The notes: generated from the sequence alone by a model not told the origin. A stretch of 64,000 nt of DNA from Geomonas edaphica (GCF_004917075.1 NZ_SSYB01000001.1:620001-684000), one strand, 5' to 3'. Positions 8,202-16,204 are shown, counted from the first letter of the stretch. Made by a program: numbers and translations.

Positions 8202-9155
8202 TCAGGACCAGGACGTGGGAGACTGCAGGCGTGCGGCCAGAGCAGACAGGTGGCGGCCATCCGTACCGCAGCACCCGCCAAGGATCTTGAGCCCGAGCTC
8301 CGTGCCCATGGCGGCCACCGATGCCCCAAATGCCTCCGGGGCCTCTTCCACGAGAGAAGTGCTGTTGTCCAGGTCTTCCGGGCTGAGAGCTGCGGTATTT
8401 GCGAGAAGGCCGATGATGCGCCGGCGAACGTCCGCAGACGAATTGGTTTCGTGGAGTAACGCAGCTCTGGCAAAGGTGACATGTGTGCAATTGATCATGA
8501 ACGCGAGCGGTTTGGGGTCGGCTACGGCGTCGATTGCAGCGATGGCCTCCTTAAGCGGCGTTCCATCGAGAAGGGTGCCGGTCGGTCGGACCACGAAACT
8601 CACTATGTAGGGTTTTCCTGTCTTCGCCAAGGACAAGGCAAGGCCAGTTGCTTCACTCAGAGCGGGCAGCGTAGCTGCCAAGAGAAAGTCCACCTTCGTC
8701 GCCGCGAGCTTTTCCGCCTGCCACGCATGATATTCCGCCGCCTGGTTTACCGGGAGAGCCTCATCAGGACGGTAGGCGTCACCTTTACAACTCATCAACC
8801 CGCAGATGAGAATCTTGTCGGCGTATCCCTGGTAGCTCTGTCTCAAGCCTTCCAGAAAGGCCGCGTTGTCGCCGTTAAGGTCGGTGCCCTCAAGGCCTGC
8901 CGCGGCGATCCGTTCCCTGCTCGCCCGCCATGTCGGAGTAGACATGAGGAGAGGCAGTCCGGCTTGGCAGCCGATGTCGAGGTACTCCCGGCAAATCCCC
9001 TCCAGCGCCCTCCGCTTTTCATCATCGTAGATGAAAGCCGAGTTCACGACAAAGGGATCGAGCTCAACGCCCTCCATGCGGCGCAGACGCTCGATTACGG
9101 CCCCCTCACCAAGAATGAACGGGTATCGACTCAGAATGGTGTCGATGGTGTTCAT
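8202..9155 (-). CDS. Homocysteine S-methyltransferase family protein
   Basis: A 317-residue protein with the zinc-binding cysteine pattern of the family: one Cys in FMINCTH (about residue 224) and a Cys pair in GGCCGTDGRH near the C-terminus. The N-terminus (ILGEGAVIERL) matches the usual TIM-barrel start, although with GEGA rather than DGAM. Such enzymes move a methyl group from S-methylmethionine, S-adenosylmethionine or a related donor to homocysteine or another thiol. No corrinoid domain or partner is nearby, so donor and acceptor are unknown. It is monocistronic and ends 36 bp from the tandem array. Confidence 0.85.
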   Translation of the reverse strand: MNTIDTILSRYPFILGEGAVIERLRRMEGVELDPFVVNSAFIYDDEKRRALEGICREYLDIGCQAGLPLLMSTPTWRASRERIAAAGLEGTDLNGDNAAFLEGLRQSYQGYADKILICGLMSCKGDAYRPDEALPVNQAAEYHAWQAEKLAATKVDFLLAATLPALSEATGLALSLAKTGKPYIVSFVVRPTGTLLDGTPLKEAIAAIDAVADPKPLAFMINCTHVTFARAALLHETNSSADVRRRIIGLLANTAALSPEDLDNSTSLVEEAPEAFGASVAAMGTELGLKILGGCCGTDGRHLSALAARLQSPTSWS

Positions 9156-9211
9156 CGTCTCTCTCCCTTCTCCCGAATTCGAATCTGCTCATCACTGGTA
9201 GGCGGGCTCAA

Positions 9212-9519
9212 CATTCGAACGATCCAATTCTGCTCAAAAGTCCAAAAGTCTGGGATGATCCCGCCTTTCCCGGCCTGCCTTTTTCGGCGGCCTGGTCGAG
9301 CCGAAAGTTGAACATCCGTTTCTTTTGTTTTTAAGATGCGGTTTTTTTCGTGACCTCAATCAATGCTGTGATGAAAGCAGAATCATCGAATAAAAGCTTC
9401 ATTCCATTAGCCAATGCCTTATCTAAGGCCAATCGAGCATTTTCACCTGTCATGAGTTGAATGTTTGGCTCGATTCCTTGCGTTACTATTTGACGTGAAT
9501 AAAGAATATTTCCATTCTT
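9212..9519. repeat. Duplicated segment A, copy 1
   Basis: About 308 bp that match 11665-11971 at roughly 90% or better by eye. It starts at ATTCGAACGATCCAA, includes a T-rich hairpin-like stretch, and ends inside a truncated lipoprotein coding sequence. Beyond 9519 the two copies abruptly differ. The intact counterpart carries the whole lipoprotein gene, so this copy is the derived fragment. Confidence 0.9.
9331..9519 (-). pseudogene. C-terminal remnant of a YajG-like lipoprotein gene
   Basis: The last 60 or so codons match, with one or two substitutions, the C-terminus of the lipoprotein at 11783-12388 (from NGNILYSRQ to the stop; TKKTAS here, SKKTAS in the intact gene). The N-terminal two thirds, signal peptide and lipobox are missing. 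The open frame runs 33 bp further upstream into unrelated sequence, so it is not a functional gene. Confidence 0.88.
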
Positions 9520-9586
9520 CCTCATGCCCGAGGAACTCAAGCACGTCTGCACTAGGCAACTGGCAAAGTCGCGATTTCAAGGTGCC

Positions 9587-9979
9587 TCATAGATTAGAAA
9601 GTGAAACGATTCCAGGAACTAATTCAGGAACGACGCCATAGGCGCAGATGCAGTTCTTGTCTTTTCCGAGGATCGTCAGAAGGATGGGTTTTCCCGCATA
9701 CTTCTCTTTTACAGGCTGTTGTATAAATTTCACTTTCTTGCCTACGTATGGCCGCAGATCGTAACCGTCTTTTCCACAAGCGTTCACTGTCAGTTTCCAT
9801 GGAAAGACGTTGAGCGGGGGTAAGATCATGGTTGTAACCGTTGGTGTTCCAACAGGATGCAAGCCACTTCTTTTTATTGAATCTTTGATTGACTCGGAAG
9901 CAAAAGTTTTTGTAGCAAAGCAATATAAAGACAGTAAAAAAACCGACAGAATCCTAACAACACGTTTGTTTCTCGCCAT
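9587..9979 (-). CDS. Small secreted protein of unknown function
   Basis: A 130-residue protein. The start at 9979 is chosen because AAGGAGAGC lies about 6 nt upstream and a good Sec signal peptide follows (basic MARNKR, hydrophobic core, cut near TFASES). The open frame extends to 10369, but that part reads as non-coding. The mature part has KLTVNACGKDGYDLRPYVGKK and, near the end, KNCICAYGVVPELV. Three cysteines could form a disulfide and possibly a metal site. Codon use is more A+T-rich than in the flanking housekeeping genes. Family not recognised. Confidence 0.65.
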   Translation of the reverse strand: MARNKRVVRILSVFLLSLYCFATKTFASESIKDSIKRSGLHPVGTPTVTTMILPPLNVFPWKLTVNACGKDGYDLRPYVGKKVKFIQQPVKEKYAGKPILLTILGKDKNCICAYGVVPELVPGIVSLSNL

Positions 9980-10095
9980 AATAAAAGCTCTCCTTGCTGA
10001 GGACTGGGCGGAAACGAGGTAACTCAAGGAACCCAAGCACGCCCCCTCTAGCCCATGCGCGGCAGGTGTTAGTCCACGTCGATGCTGGATCGCTC

Positions 10096-10626
10096 TTATC
10101 CGCTGAATTTCTGTCTCATCGTTCGCACGACATAGAACGTAGCGAGACCCAACAACATCGGCGCCAGGAGCCTTAGGACGTCGGTAAACTCTGTGCTGTC
10201 TAAGAGCATCTTTACAGGTTCTTTCACATTGTATCTTGCCATCTCCCAGAGAACTAGCACTGGTAGGATTACCTTCAAGAGGAGCAGGACTAAAAAAGTC
10301 CCAATAAATCTGATAGGTGTGACTAATACTGCGATAGCAATCCCTATTACTACAAAAAACCAGTCCCAATAAAGACTACCACCGACTAATACAGGCACTA
10401 CACCACCTAATATTGCCACCAAAGCGTAACCACCAATGGACTTATTCCAGTTCTGCTCCTTGTTCTTTCCGAAAATGGAATCAAACAACGGAGGCAGAAA
10501 TATACAAAGCACAATAATGGTCAGACTTGCGTACACTGCTATCATTTTATTCCATTGCCAATGGTTGGTGGGTGAGCGGCGGCGGAGCCGTCCGTCTCTA
10601 ACCGTTGCGTTGTTATTGTTACCCAT
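10096..10626 (-). CDS. Small membrane protein of unknown function
   Basis: A 176-residue protein with a polar basic N-terminus (MGNNNNATVRDGRLRRRSP) and four or five hydrophobic segments, including one near 30-48, one near 68-82, a strongly hydrophobic pair at about 88-125 and one near 150-165. Its start codon overlaps the stop codon of an SPFH C-terminal remnant, so it was probably downstream of a second SPFH gene that has since decayed. No conserved motif was recognised. Composition is A+T-rich compared with the chromosome. Confidence 0.6.
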   Translation of the reverse strand: MGNNNNATVRDGRLRRRSPTNHWQWNKMIAVYASLTIIVLCIFLPPLFDSIFGKNKEQNWNKSIGGYALVAILGGVVPVLVGGSLYWDWFFVVIGIAIAVLVTPIRFIGTFLVLLLLKVILPVLVLWEMARYNVKEPVKMLLDSTEFTDVLRLLAPMLLGLATFYVVRTMRQKFSG

Positions 10627-10678
10627 TCGGTAATGCCGCCTGTTTGCTCACCAAGGCGGTGAGATCAACTCCCGACAG
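10619..10678 (-). pseudogene. Remnant of an SPFH protein C-terminus (duplicated segment C, copy 1)
   Basis: Nineteen codons plus a stop read LSGVDLTALVSKQAALPNG, against LPGVDLAALVNKQAALPKG at the end of the intact SPFH gene (12816-12875). The DNA match covers about 60 bp at about 82% identity. Upstream of it the sequence is unrelated, so only the tail of a second copy remains. Confidence 0.8.
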
Positions 10679-10807
10679 TGACAGCAAAGGACAGCAAAGG
10701 GACGTTGTTAATATTTTCATTTTTGCTCTACTTACGCCACCAAATGTAAATATATTAACAACGCCCCCCCTGCCTTCTGTTGAAGCAACCAATTCCTCTC
10801 CCAAACA

Positions 10808-10896
10808 GGGGGGCGGTTTTTATTCTTGCTCTGTTTACTTCTTCTTGGCCTAAATATTTGTTCGATCGTCAAAGATCAATCAAGAATAAAGACCTG
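10808..10896. repeat. Duplicated segment B, copy 1
   Basis: About 90 bp similar to 12456-12548, including the shared blocks CTTCTTGGCC, GATCGTCAAAGAT and AATCAAGAATAAA. It lies between the SPFH remnant and the IS110 relic. Together with segments A and C it shows that this 3.6-kb region contains two diverged copies of one neighbourhood. Confidence 0.75.
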
Positions 10897-10909
10897 ATAA
10901 TCATCTAAA

Positions 10910-10993
10910 GGCACCTCCTGGCATAACAAGAGGCGAACAAACTTCCTGATATGCTGTTACAGAGACGCCAATCTCGTAACCTCAGGAGGTGCC
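10910..10993 (+). promoter_or_regulatory. Long-range inverted repeat that can mask the transposase ribosome-binding site
   Basis: GGCACCTCCTG at 10910-10920 is the exact complement of CAGGAGGTGCC at 10983-10993, just before the ATG of the IS110-type transposase at 10996. The right arm contains the Shine-Dalgarno AGGAGGT, so a transcript spanning both arms would hide its own start. IS110 elements encode their guide (bridge) RNA in a non-coding end. This leader may be what is left of it, which is an inference. Confidence 0.55.
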
Positions 10994-10995
10994 AA

Positions 10996-11660
10996 ATGAA
11001 ACTGTACTCTGGTATCGATCTACATTCAACAAGCGAGTTGTCGTCGAATCCACGTATAACTGGTACTGGCTGGTGGACGGCCTGATGCCTTTTGGCTGGC
11101 AGAGATGCTGCGACTTGACATTCTTCCAGAGGGCTACATTTATCCGAAGGAAGAGCGTCCGATCCGAGACCTGCTCAGGAAACGGCGCCACCTCGTAGCT
11201 TTGAGGACTTCGATGCTCATAAGCCTTCAGAACATCATTACCCGCAATTGCGGAATCACGATGAAAAGTCGGGATATCAAGCGGATTCGTGAGGACCGTG
11301 TCTCTCCGCTTTTGGCCGGCAATGAGGATCTTGCTCTTGCAGGCAAAGTCAGCAAGGAGTCAATCGACTTCTTGACTCGGCAGATCCGCAGCATCGAAAC
11401 TTTCGTCGACAGGAAGCTTGAGCTCAACGATGGATATCAAGAGCTACTTTCAGTTCCTGGCATCGGGAAGATTCTCGGGTTAACCATCATGCTCGAGACA
11501 GGTCCTGTTGAGCGATTCCAAAACGTTGGCAACTACGCCTCATACTGTCGCCTTGTCTCCTCACGCTGGACTAGCAATGATAAGACAAAGGGCAAGGGTA
11601 ACAAGAAAAACGGCAATAAGTATCTCTCCTGGGCGTTCAGCGAAGCAGCAGACCCCGTTT
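10996..11660 (+). pseudogene. IS110-family transposase relic, internally deleted and truncated
   Basis: Three pieces of one IS110-type transposase lie in three reading frames. From 10996 is the N-terminal MKLYSGIDLHS (first catalytic Asp of the DEDD domain). A neighbouring frame gives VVVESTYNWYWLVDGLMPFGW around 11025-11100. From about 11105 a third frame gives MLRLDILPEGYIYPKEERP and continues into the helix-rich C-terminal domain with SVPGIGKILGLTIMLETG. It stops at SEAADPV, directly at the start of duplicated segment A. Usual proteins have about 330-400 residues; at least two internal deletions and loss of the C-terminus leave it inactive. Confidence 0.88.
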
Positions 11661-11664
11661 AGCC

Positions 11665-11971
11665 CATTCGAACGATCCAATCCTGCTCAAAGCCCAAAAG
11701 TCTGGCCTGCCCCCGCTTTTCCCCGCCTGCCTTTTTCGGCGGCCTGGTAAGGCCAAAAGTTGAATACCCGTTTCTTTTGTTTTTAAGATGCGGTTTTTTT
11801 CGAAACCTCAATCAATGCTGTGATGAAAGCAGAATCATCGAATAAAAGTTTCATTCCATTAGCTAATGCCTTATCTAAGGCCAATCGAGCATTTTCACCC
11901 GTCATGAGTTGGATGTTTGGTTCGATTCCTTGCGTTACTATTTGACGTGAATAAAGAATGTTTCCATTCTT
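11665..11971. repeat. Duplicated segment A, copy 2 (with the intact lipoprotein 3' end)
   Basis: The counterpart of 9212-9519. It begins five bases after the stop codon of the IS110 relic, so the transposase was cut at, or inserted beside, this boundary. It includes the gap downstream of the lipoprotein gene and its last 60 or so codons. Confidence 0.9.
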
Positions 11972-12388
11972 GTTTTTCACTAAAATGCTCATGTTCAGAT
12001 CGGCAACGGAGTCTCCAGCAAAGAAGCCTGATTTGTGATCATTCCAGAACCTAGTCAAATCAGCAGTTATCGATACAAGTGCTTGGCTACCGACCTTAAA
12101 TCCACGCGATTGTAACTCTTGTTCAATGGCCCTTCTGAGAGTTATGGCTACGTCCTCATTTGCGAGAATGGGCGCCATCTCCATTCCAAATCCATTCTTT
12201 TTGCAACTGACTTTGTTGCTTTTGTCTTGTCGCTGATCATTGATATTGACGTCTACTACGACATCTTTCGCACCTTGGATCTCAGACACACCAACCTGAG
12301 GGACGTAAGACAGATTAATCTTATCTGTTGTCAATGCGCAACCGGACAGCCAGGCAGATACAACAAGCAACAAAATCATTTTTTTCAT
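11783..12388 (-). CDS. YajG-like outer-membrane lipoprotein
   Basis: A 201-residue protein. The start at 12388 has a GAGGAGAG ribosome site and is followed by a lipoprotein signal peptide with lipobox LSGC (Cys at about residue 17). The mature part resembles YajG-type lipoproteins: a first repeat with VVVDVNINDQRQDK and a second with ELQSRGFKVG and a conserved aspartate-rich beta segment. It is probably an outer-membrane-anchored periplasmic protein; the family has no firm biochemical role. It lies downstream of the SPFH gene in the same direction, separated by about 430 bp that hold repeat B and a zinc-ribbon remnant. Confidence 0.82.
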   Translation of the reverse strand: MKKMILLLVVSAWLSGCALTTDKINLSYVPQVGVSEIQGAKDVVVDVNINDQRQDKSNKVSCKKNGFGMEMAPILANEDVAITLRRAIEQELQSRGFKVGSQALVSITADLTRFWNDHKSGFFAGDSVADLNMSILVKNKNGNILYSRQIVTQGIEPNIQLMTGENARLALDKALANGMKLLFDDSAFITALIEVSKKTAS

Positions 12389-12455
12389 TTTCTCTCCTCT
12401 TTCACTTCTAATAGTAGTTACACTCACTCAAAACAGTTTTCTCGTTTTAGGTACA

Positions 12456-12548
12456 TGGGGGGCAGGTCTTTACTCTTGCTCCACTTACTCCTTCTTGGCC
12501 GAAATTATTGTCCTGATCGTCAAAGATTAATCAAGAATAAAAACCTGA
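12456..12548. repeat. Duplicated segment B, copy 2
   Basis: The counterpart of 10808-10896. In this copy it lies between the lipoprotein gene and the SPFH gene. The order of B and C relative to A differs between the two neighbourhoods (A-C-B in the first, A-B-C here), so a simple tandem duplication does not explain it. Confidence 0.72.
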
Positions 12549-12585
12549 CCCTCACACCCGTATGGAGGCCGCAAAGCGAAGCCCT

Positions 12586-12678
12586 CTAACCAAGTTCTGT
12601 GCCACAAATTTGGCAGCTGATTTCATCACCAGTCATCTTAGCGCCACACCTTACACAATTCGTTTGGGTGATGACACT
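12586..12678 (-). pseudogene. Orphan zinc-ribbon coding remnant
   Basis: A short frame downstream of the SPFH gene encodes SVITQTNCVRCGAKMTGDEI and then SCQICGTELG before a TAG. The CxxC-x9-CxxC spacing is that of a zinc ribbon. A stop lies directly upstream in frame and no start codon with a ribosome site was found, so it is probably the C-terminal end of a broken gene. A frameshifted extension toward the SPFH gene is possible. It is too short to be listed as an ordinary gene. Confidence 0.45.
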
Positions 12679-12815
12679 TTATGGAGCAGTACCGCACCAC
12701 AAAAAGGGGACACGTATAAGAATATAAGTTTTGAGACTGTCATCTGCAGAGCCCTTAGCGCGTTCACCGTAGTCCCTCCACTTATAGGCCCCCTGCTCTT
12801 CTGTTGTTCTATCTC

Positions 12816-15323
12816 TTACCCTTTTGGCAATGCCGCCTGCTTGTTCACCAGCGCGGCGAGATCGACTCCCGGCAACACCCGGCTCAACTGGCCCATCAAA
12901 CCGTCGCCTGCATTCCCGCCGCCGGTTACTAGGACGTCGGGGACGATCTTGATCTTTCCTTCCTGGATGGCGGCGGCTACCAACTCGACGATCTTGATCT
13001 GCTTGATGGCTTCTTCGCCGATGGCTTCCTGCTGCTTGTTGTAGGCCTGGGCGGTGGCTTCACCGATGGCGGCAATCTTGGACGCCTCGCCGTCGCCTAT
13101 CGCCTTCAACCGCTTCCCTTCACCGGCCCCTTCCAGCGCCTTGGACTCGGCGTTGCCTTCGGCCAAGGTGATCATCTCGGCTTTCTTCTGGGTGGCGACC
13201 TTCACGGCAATCTCGGAGGCCACCAGGGTGGGCTGCTGGTCGGCGGTGGCGCGCATCTTCTCCATCTCGGTGCGCTCCGCCTGGGACTTCTGCTCCATCT
13301 TGTACATCTCCTGCTGCTGCTCGGCAATGATCCTCTTGGTCTGGGTCTGCATCAGATCTTCGGGAAGCTTGATCTGGCAGATCAGCACGGATACGCACTC
13401 GACGTGATACTTCTCCAGGTCGACCCGGGCCCTAGATTCCGCCTTGGCCTGCTCTTCGGAACGGCTCTGCAGGAAGTTCATCGCGGAGGCAGTGGAAGCC
13501 TGGTTGCGGAAGGAGGAGTCGATCATCGGGTGTATTACGTGTTGGATAAGGTTGTCGATTGAGCCGACCTTCGCCACCATGTACGGCGCCTGGTCCGGAC
13601 GAACGCGGATGACCACCTTGACGGAGACCTGGATCGGGAAGCCGTCCTTGGAGATAACGGTCAACTGGTCGAAACGGGTGTCTTCCTGATCATCCCAGTC
13701 TATGGTGATGTTGGTGGTGTCGATGATGTACGCCATGAAGGCGCGACGGTTGAGGTAGTAGCGTCCCGGTCCGGCCACTTCCTCCTGGATGCCGCGGAAT
13801 CCCTTCGGGACGACGTACTTCTCCTTCCCCTCTTCTTCCGAAGCGCCGGTCTGTGACGAGCCGAGCCGTTTCTTCATCTCCTCGGTCGGGTCTTCTCCGA
13901 CGTTGGAGACAATAACACCGACCTGGCCGCGCTCGACCACGGCAACATCGTCGATGGCGACGCTGAACATGAGCGGGTTGATGTAATAGGTTCCCGGGCG
14001 CAACACGTCCAGTTGCGGGCCGCGCTGCCCGTGTTTGAGCAGGAAGGCGGAACCGTCCTGATAGTCGTTATGGCCGGTGATCGGCGAGGCGACGTACTCG
14101 CGCTCCGGCAGCGGAATGCCGTCCAGAGCGGTCACGAGACCGATCTTGTTCGCCTCGACCACCGCCGCCGGCGCGACCTGGATATTGAACAGGTTCAGGT
14201 TGATACGGTAGGTACCGGGGAGAAGCACGTCGATCTGGGGTCCCTTTTGCCCGCCGTTTTTGATGAAGGCCTCGCCGTTTTCGTAGTTGGAGTGCCCCGG
14301 CACGCTCTGGGCGAGAAGACGTCCCATGGGAATGGGTGCGCCGTCCTGGGCGGTGACCATGCCGACTTCCCCTTTCGCGATGATGACGGCCTCGGCCTTG
14401 GTCACCTTGAAAAGGTTCGGATGGATGCGGTAGACGCCCGGCGGCAGGATCTCGGTCTGAGGCCCCTTCTGGCCGCCGCTCACGATGAAATCTTGGCCGG
14501 ACTGGAAGGAGTTGTGCCCGGAGACCACGGAAGCAAAGATGCGTCCGGCAGGGATGGCGGAGCCGTCGGCCGATTCCACCAGGCCGATCTCCCCGTCGCC
14601 GATCTTGGTTGCCGAACTCTTGGTCACCTTGAATAGGTAGGGGTTGATGCGGTAGTTGCCGGGAGGGATGATCTCGATCTGCGGACCTTTCTGTCCGCCG
14701 TTGTTGATGAAGGCCTCGCCGTTTTGGAATGAGCTGTGCCCTTCCACCGCCTGGGCGAAGATCCTCCCCTCCGGTATGGCGACACCGTCCACCGACTCGA
14801 CGATACCGATCTCGAAGTCCTTGATCTCGGTGACGTTCCCCTTGGTCAGCTTGAAGAGATACGGGTTGATGCGGTATTTGCCCGGAGGAAGCACCTCGAT
14901 CTGCGGTCCCTTCTGCCCACCGTTTCTGATGAACGCTTCGCCGTCCTGGAAGGAATTGTGGCCGGCGACGACCGCGGCGAAGATGCGTCCGGACGGGATC
15001 GATGTGCCGTCCACCGATTCGATCAGGCCGATCTCGTTTTCCAGTATCTCGGTGAAGACGCTTTTCGTGGCCTTATAGATGAAAGGGATGAGGAAATGCA
15101 GTCCCGGTCCAAGGGTGCGGGCCTGGATCCCTACCTCGTTCCCGAGGGCCACGACCCGCCCCTGCGGCATCTTGCTGCCGAACCAGCGTCGCTCGATGAG
15201 GGCGATCTCGTTGCCGCCTACGATGACCACCGAGTTCCAGAGCAGAATTACGAGGGCGGTGAAGGCAACAAAGTAGAGATAATGATTACCAAGCCAGATG
15301 AAGAGATTTGCGGGGTCGGACAC
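12816..15323 (-). CDS. SPFH/flotillin-like membrane protein with five 74-residue repeats
   Basis: An 835-residue protein with one transmembrane segment near residues 12-34. Residues 97-466 are five consecutive repeats of exactly 74 residues, each with xGxVxxxDGxxxP, GHxxxxxGxxF, GGQKGPQ and PGxYRIN. A divergent half copy precedes them and another follows. Next comes the SPFH/band 7 region (about 500-690) and a helical Glu/Ala/Lys-rich segment (about 690-800) like flotillins. The end is Gly-rich followed by LPGVDLAALVNKQAALPKG. SPFH proteins form membrane-bound oligomeric scaffolds. The repeat-expanded front end is unusual and may add beta domains outside or inside the membrane; orientation is uncertain. 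Start GTG/ATG with a GGAGG-like site. Confidence 0.85.
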   Translation of the reverse strand: MSDPANLFIWLGNHYLYFVAFTALVILLWNSVVIVGGNEIALIERRWFGSKMPQGRVVALGNEVGIQARTLGPGLHFLIPFIYKATKSVFTEILENEIGLIESVDGTSIPSGRIFAAVVAGHNSFQDGEAFIRNGGQKGPQIEVLPPGKYRINPYLFKLTKGNVTEIKDFEIGIVESVDGVAIPEGRIFAQAVEGHSSFQNGEAFINNGGQKGPQIEIIPPGNYRINPYLFKVTKSSATKIGDGEIGLVESADGSAIPAGRIFASVVSGHNSFQSGQDFIVSGGQKGPQTEILPPGVYRIHPNLFKVTKAEAVIIAKGEVGMVTAQDGAPIPMGRLLAQSVPGHSNYENGEAFIKNGGQKGPQIDVLLPGTYRINLNLFNIQVAPAAVVEANKIGLVTALDGIPLPEREYVASPITGHNDYQDGSAFLLKHGQRGPQLDVLRPGTYYINPLMFSVAIDDVAVVERGQVGVIVSNVGEDPTEEMKKRLGSSQTGASEEEGKEKYVVPKGFRGIQEEVAGPGRYYLNRRAFMAYIIDTTNITIDWDDQEDTRFDQLTVISKDGFPIQVSVKVVIRVRPDQAPYMVAKVGSIDNLIQHVIHPMIDSSFRNQASTASAMNFLQSRSEEQAKAESRARVDLEKYHVECVSVLICQIKLPEDLMQTQTKRIIAEQQQEMYKMEQKSQAERTEMEKMRATADQQPTLVASEIAVKVATQKKAEMITLAEGNAESKALEGAGEGKRLKAIGDGEASKIAAIGEATAQAYNKQQEAIGEEAIKQIKIVELVAAAIQEGKIKIVPDVLVTGGGNAGDGLMGQLSRVLPGVDLAALVNKQAALPKG

Positions 15324-15373
15324 GGTGCCTCCTGGAGATGTTCGTGCTCGGGATAGACTAAAAAAAATCCATT

Positions 15374-15411
15374 AAAAAAGCCGCCAGTGCTGGTGAATAG
15401 CACTGGCGGCT
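15374..15411 (-). terminator. Terminator downstream of hicBA
   Basis: A 13-bp perfect stem (15379-15391 with 15399-15411) and 7-nt loop, followed on the minus strand by a run of T. It separates hicA from the SPFH gene. The 150 bp between it and hicA hold no convincing gene. Confidence 0.92.
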
Positions 15412-15560
15412 GTGAACTGTGACAAACTGCCTCTTCCTATTGTCATGTTGACCTCTTAGCAGGATTCGGAGCGAGTGTCTTTATACGCTCTTTTTTACTT
15501 GGAGGTCAATGAGAATGAATCAACGTGCGAAATTTCTGATTGAAGCGCGTTGGATTATTG

Positions 15561-15803
15561 TTAAGCGAAAAGAATTTCCAGCAGATTATCACGCGTTATT
15601 TTGTGGTGGGATTCAATATCGGAGAGAATGGCGGCAAGCGTGCCAACTTTGAGCGGAATATGGGCGGGTACGGTAATATGATGCTCGCCATCTGCGGTCG
15701 TTGAAAGGCGGATATGACTGCCGGTCTGGCGGGTAATCGTATAATCAAATTTGCGAAGAGCTTTTGCTAGGTCATAGCCGGTGATGTCACGCGGCAGTTT
15801 CAT
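15561..15803 (-). CDS. hicA: HicA-type mRNA interferase toxin
   Basis: An 80-residue protein of the HicA/YcfA family with the double-stranded-RNA-binding-like fold pattern: MKLPRDITGYDLAKALRKFDY and then TRQTGSHIRLS, where the histidine is the catalytic position, followed by HHITVPAHIPLKVGTL. HicA toxins cleave mRNA and are held inactive by HicB. The start overlaps the hicB stop by 4 bp. HicB comes first in this operon, which is the less common order. It sits next to the repeat-rich accessory region. Confidence 0.9.
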   Translation of the reverse strand: MKLPRDITGYDLAKALRKFDYTITRQTGSHIRLSTTADGEHHITVPAHIPLKVGTLAAILSDIESHHKITRDNLLEILFA

Positions 15804-16006
15804 ACAGCCAAGACTTCCTCATGGACGAAATGAAGGCGGATCATCTTGGGTGCAGCGCCTGCTTCGAAGTGGCACAGGACCGCGTCTCTCACATTTGTAT
15901 GGAGTTCTTCAAGGGTGTCGGCCTCGGTAAATATTGATTCGCCAAGAGCCTTGGCGACATACCCACCTTCCGGCCCGCTCTCTACAACGAACAAGATCTC
16001 ATTCAT
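15800..16006 (-). CDS. hicB: HicB-type antitoxin
   Basis: A 68-residue protein with the HicB fold start (MNEILFVVESGPEGGYVAKALG) and the family's EADTLEELHTNVRDAV segment. It is short: only the toxin-binding domain is present and no C-terminal helix-turn-helix or ribbon-helix-helix is visible. Autoregulation may therefore need another factor or a different DNA-binding mode. The start at 16006 follows GAGGAG; an upstream in-frame start at 16057 is less likely. Confidence 0.88.
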   Translation of the reverse strand: MNEILFVVESGPEGGYVAKALGESIFTEADTLEELHTNVRDAVLCHFEAGAAPKMIRLHFVHEEVLAV

Positions 16007-16167
16007 AGCCAGCTCCTCTCGGGGAAATATATCAAAGAGCGGAGGAAGACGCAACACGACCGAATAGAGGGGTGCGGAATATGGTCTGACGCGACATGAT
16101 TATAAGTGATAGGGTCGAAGGTGGACGAGGTGAAGAGGAACTCCGATGGAGTAATCACAAAAGCAAA

Positions 16168-16197
16168 AGAGCCTTCCGGCGGTGACCGGAAGGCTCT
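16168..16197 (-). terminator. Bidirectional terminator hairpin downstream of tRNA-Met
   Basis: A 12-bp stem (16168-16179 with 16186-16197) flanked by T runs on both strands, 8 bp beyond the CCA end of the tRNA. It ends the tRNA transcript on the minus strand. Confidence 0.92.
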
Positions 16198-16204
16198 TTT
16201 TTTA

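Noticed and set aside
9980-10369. N-terminal extension of the secreted protein at 9587-9979
   Set aside because: The extra 130 codons do not look like coding sequence, and a strong ribosome site with a signal peptide supports the internal start.
15515-15652. A 45-codon plus-strand frame starting MNQRAKFLIEARW after a GGAGGT site
   Set aside because: The start resembles N-termini of some IS481-type transposases, but the rest is antisense to hicA and the match is too short to support a call.
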